Assembly: GCA_016788585.1 (NCBI GenBank)
Contig: JAEURP010000018.1
Location: 62,001 to 126,000 of the forward strand
DNA from: Chthonomonas sp.
GTDB lineage: Bacteria; Armatimonadota; Fimbriimonadia; Fimbriimonadales; Fimbriimonadaceae
Length of the DNA: 64,000 nucleotides
Direction of reading: 5' to 3'
Below are positions 7,730-15,618 of this stretch, in pieces; positions within the stretch are counted from its first letter, which is position 1; every line of letters starts with the position of its first letter. The translations under genes and the position numbers were made by a program. The notes below the pieces were generated by a model. It was not told where the DNA came from and ran no database searches. It saw nothing but the letters and a program-made list of their open reading frames with translations.

Positions 7730-9008
7730 CCGGGACCTTGACCTTAGGATTCGTAGCAATCCAAGCTAGTGCCGCCTTCATGACCGGATCATTGTCCTTT
7801 GTGATTGCGGCGGTGATCGTCACGTCGGGCTTCACGCCATTGCCTTCTAGTCGAAGGCCCTTCGACGTGATGTAATCCTGAATGGGCACGATTACTTGGA
7901 AGCCGGTTTGCTTATCGCGTGGCGTACCCATTGGGTCGAGGGGCGAGATGATGCTCGCGAGCACCATACCGATCGACTTCGTGCCAAAAACACGCGCGCC
8001 GATTGAATCGCGAAGTCCTGCCGCGACCATCTCGGCGGCTGAGCCGGTTCCGCCATTCACTAAGACGGCGACTGGAACATTGAAGCGATCCTTACGACCG
8101 AACGGGCGCACCGGAGACTTGTCCCACTTGAGGTACTCGACCAAATTGTCGGCCTTATTGCCGGTTTCCTTCACGAACTGTTGCGAACTGCTTCGGTTCA
8201 CGAAGCTGCCCATCGGCGTCGAACTCGGAATGAAGTAGCCGGCGAAGCTCAGCATGTTCATCACGACGCCGCCGGGATTGTTGCGCAGGTCGAGGATCAT
8301 GAACTTTGCCTTCGGCATGGCCTCCTTCATCAATTTGTCCACGTTCTCGCTGCTGTAGCCCGTCGGTTCCTTGCCACGCTGAGACAAACCATCGAACGTC
8401 GGGATGCGCACGATCCCCACTTGGTTGTGCCAAGTCAAGGTTTCGGGTTGGCGGGTGCTGAAAAAGGCTTTAGTAATCGTCACTTCGCGCTTCTTGCCAT
8501 CCACGCCTTCGACGCCGACCTTAAACGACTTGCCGACTTCGCCAGCCAAAGCGTCGCGGCTGGTTGGCTTCACGCCGTCGACGGCAATGATCGTCTCGCC
8601 GGGCTTGAGGCCAGCTTTCTCGGCAGGGGAGTTCGGATAGACGGCGAGGAGTTTGATGCCTTTGTCGGTGATTTCAAGCTGGATGCCGATGCCGACAGTT
8701 CCACCGGTGGCGCGGGCACGAGCAGCGTCGGGCGTGATTACGCTCATGTGGCTCACGCCAAACTTGGCGAGCGCCTCATTCAGCACGGCGGCAAACTCGC
8801 TCGGCGTGTTGGCGGCGTCCACGCGTGGCTTAATCGTCTCCAGCATCGAAGGGAAGCCGCTGAAGTCCTTGCCCGGCACGAAGGCAAATTGCGTGACGCG
8901 CTGGTTCAGGGTTTTGATCAGCCCGTCTTTGGCTTCGGGCGTTAGGTTTTGGGCCGGCGTAATTGCGGCCAGCAGCAGGGCGCCGAGGAGAAAGTATCGC
9001 TTCATCAT
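7722..9008 (-). CDS. S41 family C-terminal processing peptidase with PDZ domain
   Basis: Secreted serine protease (428 residues). A signal peptide MMKRYFLLGALLLAAITPAQ is followed by an N-terminal helical region, a PDZ domain (about residues 95-180, with GIGIQLE and PAEKAGLKPGE) and the S41 core. The nucleophile region is NGGTGSAAEMVA and the general-base lysine lies in GTKSIG. This Ser-Lys arrangement is that of CtpA/Tsp proteases, which degrade or trim periplasmic proteins from their C-termini. Length is typical of the CtpA branch. The gene is convergent with prpB (8-base overlap) and divergent from the hydrolase-like gene at 9068. Substrate unknown. Confidence 0.9.
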   Translation of the reverse strand: MMKRYFLLGALLLAAITPAQNLTPEAKDGLIKTLNQRVTQFAFVPGKDFSGFPSMLETIKPRVDAANTPSEFAAVLNEALAKFGVSHMSVITPDAARARATGGTVGIGIQLEITDKGIKLLAVYPNSPAEKAGLKPGETIIAVDGVKPTSRDALAGEVGKSFKVGVEGVDGKKREVTITKAFFSTRQPETLTWHNQVGIVRIPTFDGLSQRGKEPTGYSSENVDKLMKEAMPKAKFMILDLRNNPGGVVMNMLSFAGYFIPSSTPMGSFVNRSSSQQFVKETGNKADNLVEYLKWDKSPVRPFGRKDRFNVPVAVLVNGGTGSAAEMVAAGLRDSIGARVFGTKSIGMVLASIISPLDPMGTPRDKQTGFQVIVPIQDYITSKGLRLEGNGVKPDVTITAAITKDNDPVMKAALAWIATNPKVKVPAN

Positions 9009-9067
9009 TTGCTATCTATAGAAGTATAGGTTGTTGGCGCAGTTTTGTTTCGCGTTAGAATAGAGTC

Positions 9068-9943
9068 GTGCTCGCCCTCACGCTCGCCATAGCCATTGAT
9101 CCGCCCGTCATGTTTCGGCGGGGAATCGCGCCGGACACCAAGCCCTATCCTGGCATCCAGAGGGAGGTCGCGGTGGATGGGCTCAAGGCGACCCTGTTCG
9201 TGCCGCATTCTTGGAATCGCAAGCTCGGCACGATTCGCGTTCATGTTCACACGGTGCCGTGGTTTGCGATCCAAGAGCATCTAGATGGTGGGCTGGCTGA
9301 GCCGCTGCTCGTCATGAACTTCGGCGAAGGCTCGACCACCTATGCGAAACCATTTCTGGACCCCGAGGCGCTGCCGCGGTGGCTGCGCGCGACGGAAGAG
9401 GCGATTGGAGAGCTTCAACCCTCCCCCGACCCCTCCCAATCTTGGGAGGGGAGAATTCGCGGAATTCAGGTCAGCAGCTTCTCGGCGGGCTATGGCGCGG
9501 TGCGCGAGTGGATGAAGCAGCCCAAGAGCCGCGCGCTCATCCGGCGCGTCGTGCTGGCCGATTCGATGTATGGTTCCTTTAAGCCGGGCGAAGAGAGCAA
9601 GAGAACGCCCGACCCCGCGCATGTTGAAATATGGGCGCCATTTGCGCGCGATGCCATGCTCGGCAAAACCACCTTCGTCATCACGACGAGCCAAATCGCA
9701 CCGAATTCCTACTGCGGCACGTTTGAGATCGCGCGTGGCCTCGTCGCCCATCTCGGTCAAACCATGACGCCGGCGAAAAGCGAAGCCGCCGCGAAAGACC
9801 CCGAGTTTCCTCTCATCGAACGGTTCGACGAGGACAACCTCCATGTTTGGAATTACGGCGGCACCACGACCTTCGCCCACACGACCCACGTCCGCCACAT
9901 TGCCGAGACCTGGCGCGCCCTCAACGCCGCGGGCAGACCATGA
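9068..9943 (+). CDS. Alpha/beta-hydrolase-like protein of unknown function, carrying a repeat-derived insert
   Basis: 291 residues from a GTG at 9068. I recognise no named family. The segment VSSFSAGYGAVREWM (about residues 137-151) has the G-x-S-x-G-like nucleophile elbow of alpha/beta hydrolases (S-F-S-A-G-Y-G), an LADSMYGSF strand follows at a distance that suits the acid residue, and a late TTHVRHI could supply the histidine, so a hydrolase fold is plausible but inferred. Immediately before the elbow, residues 118-132 (QPSPDPSQSWEGRIR) are encoded by a GC-rich perfect inverted repeat at 9430-9451. A long open frame also exists on the opposite strand but shows no protein-like features. Confidence 0.7.
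   Translation: MLALTLAIAIDPPVMFRRGIAPDTKPYPGIQREVAVDGLKATLFVPHSWNRKLGTIRVHVHTVPWFAIQEHLDGGLAEPLLVMNFGEGSTTYAKPFLDPEALPRWLRATEEAIGELQPSPDPSQSWEGRIRGIQVSSFSAGYGAVREWMKQPKSRALIRRVVLADSMYGSFKPGEESKRTPDPAHVEIWAPFARDAMLGKTTFVITTSQIAPNSYCGTFEIARGLVAHLGQTMTPAKSEAAAKDPEFPLIERFDEDNLHVWNYGGTTTFAHTTHVRHIAETWRALNAAGRP
9430..9451. repeat. Perfect inverted repeat inside a coding sequence
   Basis: CCCCTCCCAA at 9430-9439 and TTGGGAGGGG at 9442-9451 form a perfect 10-base stem with two bases between the arms; the surrounding bases (CTTCAACCCTCCCCCGACC) are also low in complexity. The form is that of the palindromic CTCCC/GGGAG elements scattered through many bacterial genomes. Here it is read in frame. Confidence 0.75.
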
Positions 9944-10220
9944 ACCTTGAGACCTAGCCCCATTTTGCCAGGCACGATGATCGCGCTGGCCGCAGGAGTT
10001 GCCGCGCTCCTTCGCCAGCGCCGTAAGCAAAACAAAATCTCTGCCAATCCAGGAGGATTTTGCATGAGCCGCCCCAAATGTGGCCGCATCTGCCGGATAT
10101 TCCTTGCGATCAAGGAAAGATTCTTGACGACCAAAGGGTGATTTTTTGAAAGTCTCCGTGGATCTCCATCAATCTGTGGAAAAACCCTTTTGAGCCAAAC
10201 GCGCTCGCCAGGATTACCAA
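9944..10220. other. Intergenic region with a PEP-CTERM-like relic and a small hairpin
   Basis: 277 bases without a convincing gene. Reading plus-strand from 9947 gives a short open stretch containing LPGTMIALAAGVAALLRQRR, which looks like the C-terminal membrane anchor and basic tail of a PEP-CTERM sorting signal without its protein. A hairpin TTCCTTG/CAAGGAA with a 4-base loop is at 10100-10117. No clear promoter for the gene at 10221 was found. Confidence 0.5.
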
Positions 10221-10862
10221 ATGAGTCAATGGAAATTTACGGTGCCAAACACCGATGCCGGTGCGAACGAGAAGTTTCATCAGTTCGCCGAGAACTTCGT
10301 GACGTGCGCCGAGGACCTCGGCTTCACGCCCACCGATGCGGAGGCCGTGACCGCGTCGGTGGATGAATTCGATCAGGCCCTGATGGCTTCGAACATCGCG
10401 AAAGATGCGGCCAAGAATGCCGTGGCCTCAAAGGACGCGGCTTTTGCCACGACAAACCAGTTCGTTCGAACGTGGGTGGACCGGGTGATTGTGAGCCCGA
10501 CAGGCACGAGCGAAATCTTTGGCAAGCTCGGAATTGTTCCTTACACAAGCTCGGCCGGACCGGTTGTTCCGCCGGTGAACGTCTCGGCTGCGCCGAATGC
10601 CGATGGCACCTGCCGCATCGCTTGGGGCCGCAGCACGAACGCGAATGGCACCGTTTGGGTGGTGGAAAGCAAGAGCGGAGCCGGAGATTGGGAATTCGAG
10701 GCAATTTCTACGAGCGTCAAGTTCGTGGATTTGAACGCGGAAGCCGGCGCGCCGAAGTCGTATCGCATCCGAGCGCAGCGCAATGGCGTGACCAGTGCCC
10801 CATCGCCCGAAGCCAGCATCTATGGTGGCGGAGAAGGCGAAACGTTTTCACTAGCAGCTTAA
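10221..10862 (+). CDS. Protein with C-terminal fibronectin type III-like domain
   Basis: 213 residues, no signal peptide. The N-terminal half (about residues 1-95) is alpha-helical, with a run of Ala/Asp/Lys-rich helices (IAKDAAKNAVASKDAAF). A short Pro-rich hinge (SSAGPVVPPVNVSA) leads to about 85 residues with fibronectin type III style: GTCRIAWGRS, then WVVESKSG, then SYRIRAQRNGVTSAPSP. This two-part layout occurs in phage-like or envelope-associated hypothetical proteins of several phyla; I cannot name a function. It stands alone, with a strong UUCG-loop terminator at 10888. Confidence 0.75.
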   Translation: MSQWKFTVPNTDAGANEKFHQFAENFVTCAEDLGFTPTDAEAVTASVDEFDQALMASNIAKDAAKNAVASKDAAFATTNQFVRTWVDRVIVSPTGTSEIFGKLGIVPYTSSAGPVVPPVNVSAAPNADGTCRIAWGRSTNANGTVWVVESKSGAGDWEFEAISTSVKFVDLNAEAGAPKSYRIRAQRNGVTSAPSPEASIYGGGEGETFSLAA

Positions 10863-10887
10863 ATCTGGTCGGGAATCTTTGCCAAAT

Positions 10888-10917
10888 TGGCCTCTCTTCG
10901 GAGTGGCCATTTTTTTT
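10888..10917 (+). terminator. Rho-independent terminator with UUCG tetraloop
   Basis: TGGCC/GGCCA stem, one T-T mismatch, then CTC(TTCG)GAG, followed directly by a run of eight T. It ends the gene at 10221-10862 and insulates the ribosomal protein promoter downstream. Confidence 0.9.
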
Positions 10918-10931
10918 GTTTGTTACCCGCC

Positions 10932-10971
10932 ACCCCAAAACCGAAAACTGAAAACCGAACACCGAACACGA
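10932..10971. repeat. Degenerate tandem repeat (ACCGAAAACTGAA type)
   Basis: The bases ACCCCAAAACCGAAAACTG followed by AAAACCGAACACCGAACAC repeat a CCGAA(A/C)AC(T/C) word about four times. It is noncoding and lies between the terminator at 10888 and the promoter at 10976. Confidence 0.6.
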
Positions 10972-10975
10972 GGGC

Positions 10976-11004
10976 TTGCTTTTCCCCGGTTGGGCTGGTA
11001 TCAT
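10976..11004 (+). promoter_or_regulatory. Sigma-70-type promoter of the ribosomal protein operon
   Basis: TTGCTT at 10976-10981, exactly 17 bases, then TATCAT at 10999-11004. It is the only strong match upstream of rplC and predicts a leader of about 255 bases. Confidence 0.65.
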
Positions 11005-11010
11005 TCTCCC

Positions 11011-11267
11011 TGCGCTGGGGCTTCGGCCCGGGCGAAGCGGCTTCAAGCCAACGCGAGTGCTGACCCGAGAGCGGTAGCTGGACTATCGGACGCCGAAAGG
11101 TTGAGATCGGGCAACGGCATAGGAACTCGCTGGGGCACGTGACGCTGCGATCCAGGTTCAGATTGAACTAAGGGACAGAAGTGACGGAAGGGTCTAGAGG
11201 GACGCTTTAGTCGCTTGAGTCGCTGATGTCTCTTCGAGCCTGGGGAATAGGAGACATTAATAAGATT
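11011..11267 (+). promoter_or_regulatory. Long structured leader upstream of rplC
   Basis: About 257 bases between the predicted transcription start and the rplC ATG hold no gene. Two adjacent hairpins are at the 5' end: GCTTCG/CGAAGC (11020-11038) and GGCT/AGCC (11039-11049). The rest is purine-rich with several short complementary words. The position is that of ribosomal-protein autoregulatory leaders such as the L4 leader of the S10 operon, but I could not align it to a known leader, so the regulatory role is inferred from place and length. The alternative start at 11226 for rplC would lie inside it. Confidence 0.5.
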
Positions 11268-11897
11268 ATGCTACCGGGCATCCTCGGAACCAAAGTGGGA
11301 ATGACGCACGTCTACGACGCAGACGGGCGCATGGTCCCCGTCACGGTCGTTCAGGCCGGACCAGTTTGGGTTACGCAAATCAAGACGGACGACACCGACG
11401 GCTACAGCGCCGTGCAGGTGGGTTTTGGCGAAGGTCGCACCAAAGACCTGACCTTCCCGAAGTTCGGCCACTTGAAGAAAGCGGGACTCACTTCTAACGT
11501 TAAGCAACTACGCGAATTCCGCGTCAAGGACACGAGCGGCTTTGCCACTGGCCAAGAAATCACCAGCGGCGAGGTCTTCGAAGACGGCCAAGAAATCACC
11601 GTCACAGGCACCAGCAAGGGTAAAGGCTTTGCGGGTGGCGTGAAGCGATACGGATTTAAAGGCCAGCACATGACGCACGGCTACATGACCCACCGACGCC
11701 CGCTTTCGAACGGTGCGACGGGTCCACAGCGCGTTTTCAAGGGCAAGCGAGGCCCGGGACGCATGGGCGGCGACACGGTTACCCAAAAGGGACTGAAGAT
11801 CGTGCGAGTTGACGCCGAACGCAATTTGCTTTTGATCGATGGCAGCGTTCCTGGCCCCACTGGCGGCCTGGTGATCGTGAACAAGGTGGAGAAGTAA
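11268..11897 (+). CDS. rplC: 50S ribosomal protein L3
   Basis: 209 residues starting MLPGILGTKVGMTHVYDADG, the standard bacterial L3 N-terminus; this motif decides the start at 11268 over an in-frame ATG at 11226. The GxxxGVVKRxxFxG-type loop appears as GFAGGVKRYGFKGQ, with the MTHGYMTHR stretch that reaches the peptidyl transferase centre. L3 is an early assembly protein of the large subunit. It is the first gene of the operon here; rpsJ, which normally precedes it, is absent. Confidence 0.97.
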   Translation: MLPGILGTKVGMTHVYDADGRMVPVTVVQAGPVWVTQIKTDDTDGYSAVQVGFGEGRTKDLTFPKFGHLKKAGLTSNVKQLREFRVKDTSGFATGQEITSGEVFEDGQEITVTGTSKGKGFAGGVKRYGFKGQHMTHGYMTHRRPLSNGATGPQRVFKGKRGPGRMGGDTVTQKGLKIVRVDAERNLLLIDGSVPGPTGGLVIVNKVEK

Positions 11898-11900
11898 GAC

Positions 11901-12728
11901 ATGGCGACCCTAGAAATCAAAGATCAGAAAGGTAAAGCCGTCGGCAAGGCCGAGCTTGGCGCAATCGCCAATGCCGAGCCGCTGATGCACCTGCTTCACC
12001 AAGCCGTCGTTACCGAAGAAGCCAATAAGCGACAAGGCACCCAAAAAACCAAGAGCCGCAGCGAAGTCAGCGGTGGCGGTCGAAAGCCCTACAAGCAGAA
12101 GAAGACTGGTAATGCGCGACAAGGTTCGACCCGTTCGCCCCAATGGGCTCACGGCGCAATGGCCTTGCCGCTCATGCCGCGTGACTACACGAAGGGCTTC
12201 AACAAGAAGGAGCGCCGCGCCGCGATTCTTGGTGCGATCAACGCCCAAGTAACCGCAGGCAAGGTGACTGTCGTGGACAAGATTCAGTTCACCGCCGCGA
12301 AGACCAAGGATGCTGTGAAGCTTCTCGAAGGTCTTGGAGTGGCAGGCGCCAAACGAGTCTTGGTGATCACGAAGGCTCACGACGAAGTTACTCATAAGAG
12401 TTTCCGCAATCTCTCGAACGTGGTTGTGCGCACCGCGCCCGCCACCGAGAAGGATGCAAAGACCAACGCTTTCAGCACACGCGACATCTTGGTAGCTCAC
12501 CAGATCGTGGTTGCGAAGGACGCGCTCGAGCAGATCGAATCGGTCTGGGGCGGGGCGAAGTCGGAGAAGGCACCCAAGCTAAAGGCAGAAGTAAAGCCCA
12601 AGGCTGAAAAGCCAGCTAAGGCAGAGGCTAAGCCGAAGGCAGAAAAGGCTGCTCTAAAGGCAACCGCCGCGAAGAAGCCCGTCGCCGCTAAGAAAGCCGC
12701 TCCTAAGAAGAAGGAGGATAGCAAGTAA
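11901..12728 (+). CDS. rplD: 50S ribosomal protein L4 with long basic C-terminal tail
   Basis: 275 residues against about 205 in most bacteria. The core is normal: RQGTQKTKSRSEVSGGGRKPYKQK is the conserved loop that lines the exit tunnel, and QWAHGAMALPLMPRDY follows. The last 65 residues or so are a Lys/Ala/Pro/Glu low-complexity tail made of repeated PKAEK-type words. L4 is also the autogenous repressor of the S10 operon in E. coli; whether it acts on the leader here is unknown. It starts 3 bases after rplC and its stop overlaps the rplW start by one base. Confidence 0.96.
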   Translation: MATLEIKDQKGKAVGKAELGAIANAEPLMHLLHQAVVTEEANKRQGTQKTKSRSEVSGGGRKPYKQKKTGNARQGSTRSPQWAHGAMALPLMPRDYTKGFNKKERRAAILGAINAQVTAGKVTVVDKIQFTAAKTKDAVKLLEGLGVAGAKRVLVITKAHDEVTHKSFRNLSNVVVRTAPATEKDAKTNAFSTRDILVAHQIVVAKDALEQIESVWGGAKSEKAPKLKAEVKPKAEKPAKAEAKPKAEKAALKATAAKKPVAAKKAAPKKKEDSK

Positions 12729-13075
12729 TGCAACGAAGTCCTTATGAAATCATCGTGCGCCCCCATATCACCGAAAAGACGGTGGCGCTGAGCTATGGCA
12801 AGGAATTCGTGGACGACAAGGCGAACGTACGCAAGTACACCTTTGTTGTTGCGAAAGATGCCAACAAGCTCGAAATTGCCGCTGCCTTGGAAGCCATTTA
12901 CAATTCCGGCAAAGGCAAGAAGGATGCACTGATCGAAGTGACCGATGTTCAAACTGTTGGCGTTCGAGGCAAGATGCGCCGTGTCGGACGTGGGCGCCCA
13001 GGCCAACGACCTAGCTGGAAGAAGGCAGTGATTACGCTAGCCGCCGGTCAGCAACTGGAGGATTACGGAGTCTAA
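12728..13075 (+). CDS. rplW: 50S ribosomal protein L23
   Basis: 115 residues with YEIIVRPHITEKTV at the N-terminus and KYTFVVAKDANKLEIAAALE, both typical of L23, plus the GRGRPGQRPSWKKAVITL C-terminus. L23 sits at the tunnel exit and docks trigger factor and the signal recognition particle. It starts on the last base of the rplD stop (TAATG), so translation is probably coupled. Confidence 0.96.
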   Translation: MQRSPYEIIVRPHITEKTVALSYGKEFVDDKANVRKYTFVVAKDANKLEIAAALEAIYNSGKGKKDALIEVTDVQTVGVRGKMRRVGRGRPGQRPSWKKAVITLAAGQQLEDYGV

Positions 13076-13078
13076 ACC

Positions 13079-13912
13079 ATGCCCGTACGAAGATTAAAAC
13101 CAACATCGCCCGGCCGACGCCATATGGTGGCCTCGACTTACGCTGAAATCACAAAGAAGAAGCCAGAGAAGAGCCTTACCGTTGGTATTCACAAGAGCGG
13201 CGGTGTCAACAGCTATGGTCGCCGAACGAGCTTTAACAAGTCCGGCGGTAACAAGCGGCGCTATCGAATCATCGACTTCAAGCGACTGAAGGACGGCATG
13301 GACGCGACGGTCATCGGAATCGAATACGATCCGAACCGAACGTGCCGCATCGCCTTGCTTCAATACGAAGATGGCGAGAAGCGATACATCCTTGCGCCGA
13401 AGGGCCTTAAGGATGGCGACGTTATTCGCAGCGGCGAAGGCGCCGACATTCTGCCGGGTCACTGCCTGGAGCTTCGCTTCATCACACTTGGTTCGCTGGT
13501 TCACAACATCGAGTTCCAGCCGGGCAAGGGTGGTCAGATGGTGCGATCCGCTGGCGCCGCAGCTCAGCTCATGGCAAAGGAAGGCACATATGCAACCCTT
13601 CGATTGCCGAGCGGCGAAATGCGACGCGTTCACTACACCTGCCGCGCAACGGTCGGTGAAGTTGGCAACGCTGAGCACGAGAACGAACAGATTGGTAAAG
13701 CCGGTAAGGCACGCGGATTGGGTCGCCGACCTCACGTCCGTGGCGTTGTAAAGAGCCCACGAGACCACCCACACGGTGGTGGTGAAGCGAAGTCGCCGGT
13801 TGGCCGAAAGAAGGGTCCAGTTGACCGATGGGGCAACAAGGCTCGAGGACAGAAGACGCGCTACAACAAGCGCACTGACAAATACATTGTTCGACGGAGG
13901 AACAAGAACTAG
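13079..13912 (+). CDS. rplB: 50S ribosomal protein L2
   Basis: 277 residues, normal length. Conserved elements are [16 protein letters not shown] at the N-terminus, [29 protein letters not shown] and the C-terminal [16 protein letters not shown] region whose histidine lies near the peptidyl transferase centre. L2 is needed for subunit association. It follows rplW after 3 bases. A 226-residue open frame on the opposite strand is a shadow of the codon bias here. Confidence 0.98.
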   Translation: MPVRRLKPTSPGRRHMVASTYAEITKKKPEKSLTVGIHKSGGVNSYGRRTSFNKSGGNKRRYRIIDFKRLKDGMDATVIGIEYDPNRTCRIALLQYEDGEKRYILAPKGLKDGDVIRSGEGADILPGHCLELRFITLGSLVHNIEFQPGKGGQMVRSAGAAAQLMAKEGTYATLRLPSGEMRRVHYTCRATVGEVGNAEHENEQIGKAGKARGLGRRPHVRGVVKSPRDHPHGGGEAKSPVGRKKGPVDRWGNKARGQKTRYNKRTDKYIVRRRNKN

Positions 13913-13967
13913 GGTGCACTGACCAATAGGTCATCACTCAAATAGCATGTAAGCAAAAACTAGAACC

Positions 13968-14255
13968 ATGGCACGCAGTCTCAAAAAAGGATTCTTTGTG
14001 GACGATCACTTGATTAAGAAGATCGACGCGATGAATGAATCGGGCGAAAAGAAGCTCCTCAAGACGTGGAGTCGCCGTTCGACCATCACGCCCGATATGA
14101 TCGGCCACACGATCGCCGTCCACGACGGCCGAAAGCACGTTCCGGTATTCGTTACCGAGAACATGATCGGCCACAAGTTGGGCGAGTTCGCTCCTACCCG
14201 TACCTATAAGGGTCACGGCGGAAGCCTTCCTGACCGGGGGACCAAGCTACGCTAA
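13968..14255 (+). CDS. rpsS: 30S ribosomal protein S19
   Basis: 95 residues starting [20 protein letters not shown], with the [26 protein letters not shown] core and [15 protein letters not shown]-terminus expected of S19 (it binds the 16S 3' domain with S13). A gap of 55 bases separates it from rplB, long for this operon, without a visible terminator. Confidence 0.97.
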   Translation: MARSLKKGFFVDDHLIKKIDAMNESGEKKLLKTWSRRSTITPDMIGHTIAVHDGRKHVPVFVTENMIGHKLGEFAPTRTYKGHGGSLPDRGTKLR

Positions 14256-14290
14256 GGTTCTAGAACCTCCTAGCCAACGGACATAAAACG

Positions 14291-14851
14291 ATGGAAGTTA
14301 GAGCAGTCGCTAAATACGTCAGAGTGCAGCCGCGCAAGGTGCGGATTGTCGCTGACATGGTGAACGGCAAGACCGCCGAATTCGCCGCCGCTAAGTTGCG
14401 GTTCCACCCGAGCAAGGGCGCTGGCGCTCTTCGAAAGGTGCTCGTGAGCGCCATGGCTAATGCCGCCGAGAACAATGGCATCAGCTCCGGAGCCCTCCGC
14501 ATTCGATCGATCAGCATCGACGAAGGACCTCGCATTAAGCGCTTTACACAAAAGGCTATGGGCCGGGGTGCCGCCATTCTTAAGAAGACCAGCCACATTA
14601 CCGTGGTCTTGGAAGACTTCGAGCCTAAGGCTGATCAGAAGCCGCACGGCACGAAGGCAAAGGCCCGACCAAAGTTCGATGTTGCAAAGAAGACAAAGGC
14701 CGCTCCTAAGAAGGAAGAGGAAGTAGCCGTCGCCGAGACCGAAGCGGCAGCAGAGGCGCCAGCGGAAGTCGAAGCAGCAGTGGAGGCTGGAGCCACCGAA
14801 GAAACAACCGAAGTGACAGAAGAAACGAAGACTGAAGAGGTGGAAGGCTAA
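14291..14851 (+). CDS. rplV: 50S ribosomal protein L22 with acidic C-terminal tail
   Basis: 186 residues against about 110-115 for normal L22. The core (KYVRVQPRKVRIVADMVNGK, then ITVVLEDFEPK) is complete by about residue 118, with the loop that reaches into the exit tunnel. The remaining residues are first Lys-rich and then a Glu/Ala/Thr/Val-rich acidic tail with no cysteine or aromatic residues. Its last base overlaps the rpsC start (TAATG). The 35-base gap upstream contains the perfect palindrome GGTTCTAGAACC (14256-14267). Confidence 0.95.
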   Translation: MEVRAVAKYVRVQPRKVRIVADMVNGKTAEFAAAKLRFHPSKGAGALRKVLVSAMANAAENNGISSGALRIRSISIDEGPRIKRFTQKAMGRGAAILKKTSHITVVLEDFEPKADQKPHGTKAKARPKFDVAKKTKAAPKKEEEVAVAETEAAAEAPAEVEAAVEAGATEETTEVTEETKTEEVEG

Positions 14852-15618
14852 TGGGTCAGAAGATTCACCCAATCGGATTGCGCATTGGTGTGATTCGGGC
14901 TGCCGACAGCACCTGGTATGCCGACAAGAAGACCTACAAGGCCAATTTGTCGCAAGACAAAAAGATCCGAGATACGATTCGTGATCGTTTTGGAATGGGC
15001 ATCATTAGCCGGGTCGAAATCGAACGGGCCGCCATTCGAATCAAGATCAATATCTATACCAGCCGCCCCGGCGCAATCATTGGCAAGGGTGGTTCGGGAA
15101 TCGATCAGCTTACACAGGACCTAAACGACATGGTGCGCAAGCAAGACTCTAGCTTGGTTGTGCAAGTTAATGTCACCGAAGTTCGCCAACCGGAGCTCGA
15201 CGCTCAACTGGTCGCCGAGAACATCGCAATTCAACTTGAAAAGCGTGTTAGTCACCGCCGGGCCATGCGTCAAGCGATGACTCGCGTCACGCGGCTCAAT
15301 GGTAAGGGCATCAAGGTTCTTGTGAGCGGACGATTGAACGGTTCCGAAATCGCTCGATCCGAAGGAGATAAGCAAGGCAAGGTGCCTCTGCATACCCTCC
15401 GAGCCGACATCGATTATGGAGTCGCCACGGCCAAGACCGTGTATGGCTGCATCGGAATCAAGGTTTGGCTGTACAAGGGCGAAGTTCTGCCAGAGAAACA
15501 GCGGCAGCAAGAAGCCGCCGCACGACGACGCGAGTCTGAACCGCAGCCGATCGAGGCTTCAGCGGCACCCGCGCCAAAGAAAGAAGTTGAAGAGGTGAAC
15601 GCAAATGTTGATGCCTAA
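14851..15618 (+). CDS. rpsC: 30S ribosomal protein S3
   Basis: 255 residues with [16 protein letters not shown] at the N-terminus, the KH domain loop [12 protein letters not shown] near residue 75 and the [12 protein letters not shown]-terminal domain motif. S3 lines the mRNA entry channel. The last 35 residues or so are a charged tail (Arg-rich, then Pro/Ala/Glu) longer than in E. coli. The 3' end overlaps rplP by 14 bases. Confidence 0.97.
   Translation: MGQKIHPIGLRIGVIRAADSTWYADKKTYKANLSQDKKIRDTIRDRFGMGIISRVEIERAAIRIKINIYTSRPGAIIGKGGSGIDQLTQDLNDMVRKQDSSLVVQVNVTEVRQPELDAQLVAENIAIQLEKRVSHRRAMRQAMTRVTRLNGKGIKVLVSGRLNGSEIARSEGDKQGKVPLHTLRADIDYGVATAKTVYGCIGIKVWLYKGEVLPEKQRQQEAAARRRESEPQPIEASAAPAPKKEVEEVNANVDA

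Noticed and set aside
8181-8945. 254-residue plus-strand frame across the S41 protease gene
   Set aside because: It is a shadow of the protease gene on the other strand, rich in His/Arg/Ala with no domain pattern.
9281-10030. 249-residue minus-strand frame opposite the hydrolase-like gene
   Set aside because: It begins in the noncoding region after the plus-strand gene and shows no hydrophobic core or motif; the plus-strand protein has a nucleophile-elbow-like SFSAGYG segment.
13094-13774. 226-residue open frame antisense to rplB
   Set aside because: It mirrors the codon bias of L2, has no protein-like features and no start signal; L2 is certain on the plus strand.
14256-14267. GGTTCTAGAACC palindrome as an operator in the ribosomal operon
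   Set aside because: A single 12-base palindrome in a 35-base intra-operon gap with no second copy is not enough to claim a binding site.
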